Assembly (NCBI GenBank): GCA_025435555.1
Contig: JAIWWG010000009.1
Span: forward strand, 543,804 to 607,803
DNA from: Chytriomyces cf. hyalinus JEL632
Lineage: Eukaryota > Chytridiomycota > Chytridiomycetes > Chytridiales > Chytriomycetaceae
Length of the DNA: 64,000 nucleotides
Direction: 5' to 3'
Part shown: piece after piece, positions 63,271 to 64,000 of the stretch
Position numbering within the stretch: position 1 is the first letter of the stretch
How the letters are laid out: every line of letters starts with the position of its first letter
Notes under the pieces: model-generated
The model's database searches: none
The model's input: only the letters and a program-made list of their open reading frames with translations
What the model was told of the DNA's origin: nothing
Translations under genes and position numbers: made by a program

Positions 63271-64000
63271 TTTTTTTTTTGAGGTTTTATTCACCCGGTA
63301 ACCCAGGGTGTTTGGTAATTTTGACCCAAAATAAGCTAAAGTACCAAATCTTTAACCTAAAAATGCTAAGTGGAAATCTGAAGAAGGTAGACTAAAAATT
63401 GACCCTGAAACGTGTCGGCAACTTGGTGGTTCACCTTGTGCGCCAAGTGGCTTGCAGGGTTGACCTTGTGTACTGGGGTGTGCTTGGTAAACCTTGTGTG
63501 TCAAGTGATTCAAGATGCGCAAGGGCGGCCAGGAGGTCTCCTTTGGCAATGAACTTGGTCACGGTGGGGTCTTTGGGGCCGGTCGTGGGTGCAGTGTGGT
63601 ACAAGACGAGACGTCGAGTCCCTTCTGCTGAAAGACCGGGGCTGTGCTTGAGGACATTGGCAATGCTGGAAGCTGGATTAAAGATGATGACTGGGCAGGG
63701 CTTGACTTGGGCTTTCTGTTTTTGCAGAAATTGGTGGACAATGTGGCGGAGCTTGTGATTTTCACTGAGACGGAGGAATTCCTGTGAAACTGGCAAGGAC
63801 GCTAAAGTTTGCATGAGGATGCATTGGTTGGCTGGAATGAGTCTTGGTGGTTTGATGGTCATCTTGGCGAGCAGGAAGTCGGCACGATCGAGGAAAGTTG
63901 GGATATTGAGAACGTGGCGTGCGAGGTCAGGTTCCAACGGTGGGTTGAACTGAAGTGGCTTGAGAATCCACTGGCAAACTTGATTTACAAAGGCAGTACC
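63271..64000 (-). repeat. Poly(A)-tailed element, copy 1 (longest, runs off the window)
   Basis: The tail is a T10 run at 63271-63280 followed by the common 3' UTR, with AATAAA in the minus strand near 63286-63291, and the open frame described separately. It sits head-to-tail with copy 2 without intervening sequence. Confidence 0.85.
63431..64000 (-). CDS. C-terminal part of an unrecognised ORF in the poly(A)-tailed element (5' partial)
   Basis: The frame is open from the window end (64000) to the stop at 63431, 189 residues. It has LARHVLNIPTFLDRADFLLA, then a helical segment (CILMQTLASLPVSQEFLRL...LRHIVHQFLQKQ) faintly like a TFIIS N-terminal (LW) fold, followed by a Pro/Ser/Thr-containing tail. 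It could be the 3' end of a cellular gene that spawned retrocopies, or the end of a non-LTR element. No RT or endonuclease motif is in view, so the choice is open. Confidence 0.5.
   Translation of the reverse strand, partial: GTAFVNQVCQWILKPLQFNPPLEPDLARHVLNIPTFLDRADFLLAKMTIKPPRLIPANQCILMQTLASLPVSQEFLRLSENHKLRHIVHQFLQKQKAQVKPCPVIIFNPASSIANVLKHSPGLSAEGTRRLVLYHTAPTTGPKDPTVTKFIAKGDLLAALAHLESLDTQGLPSTPQYTRSTLQATWRTR

Overview
The window is eukaryotic and most likely comes from a zoosporic (chytrid-type) fungus. The evidence is short GT-AG introns of about 50-100 bp with CTAAC-like branch points, dense compact genes, and fungal housekeeping genes: low-Mr thioredoxin reductase, Scs7-type fatty acid 2-hydroxylase, a LETM1 protein, a Yme1-type i-AAA protease and an Rdh54/Rad54B translocase. 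An ARMC3-like gene, a cilium/flagellum-associated family absent from non-flagellated fungi, supports the zoosporic assignment. The organism is inferred; no rRNA is present.

Left part (1-30 kb). An SH3 protein end is followed by a dense housekeeping block: thioredoxin reductase, an NSUN3/4-type RNA m5C methyltransferase, an MCFD2-like EF-hand protein, a LETM1 protein, and prefoldin-1 paired head-to-head with a Ragulator LAMTOR5 homologue. Next come two tandem kinase-family genes. One is a full pseudokinase + TKL kinase + SH3 fusion of 879 aa. The other is a paralogue that has lost the second kinase and pushed its SH3 out of frame. After these lie a C2-domain protein, a decayed ARMC3 gene, Scs7, tRNA-Val(CAC), a large kelch/transmembrane gene, a membrane-anchored methyltransferase, and a cluster of secreted proteins that includes three related Cys-rich proteins.

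Middle (30.3-46.4 kb). A complete Ty1/copia retrotransposon (minus strand, TSD CAGTG) carries an RRM in Gag and a single nonsense codon in the integrase. It is followed by xylulokinase with a 13-nt first exon and a GC-AG intron. Then comes the most distinctive feature of the window: a tandem array of seven intronless genes for 51-64 aa proteins beginning MPA, five of them near-identical (MPAPVEN...ANKFI or close). Most have a strong TATA box and a repeated AGGGTT-type promoter element. A DUF2235 lipase-like gene sits inside the array. I do not recognise this peptide family.

Right part (46.4-64 kb). Rdh54/Rad54B and the i-AAA protease are followed by an inverted segmental duplication of the kinase locus. 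That copy is truncated and fused to a decayed ribonucleotide reductase large-subunit fragment. Beyond it are a small two-TM protein (whose decayed copy lies at 7.6-7.85 kb), a secreted protein with dibasic sites, a PIF/Harbinger transposon with 26-bp inverted repeats and an intact DDE transposase, and three 3'-end copies of one poly(A)-tailed sequence, two of them next to degenerate TTAGGG-like DNA. The right end looks subtelomeric-like, but that is an inference.
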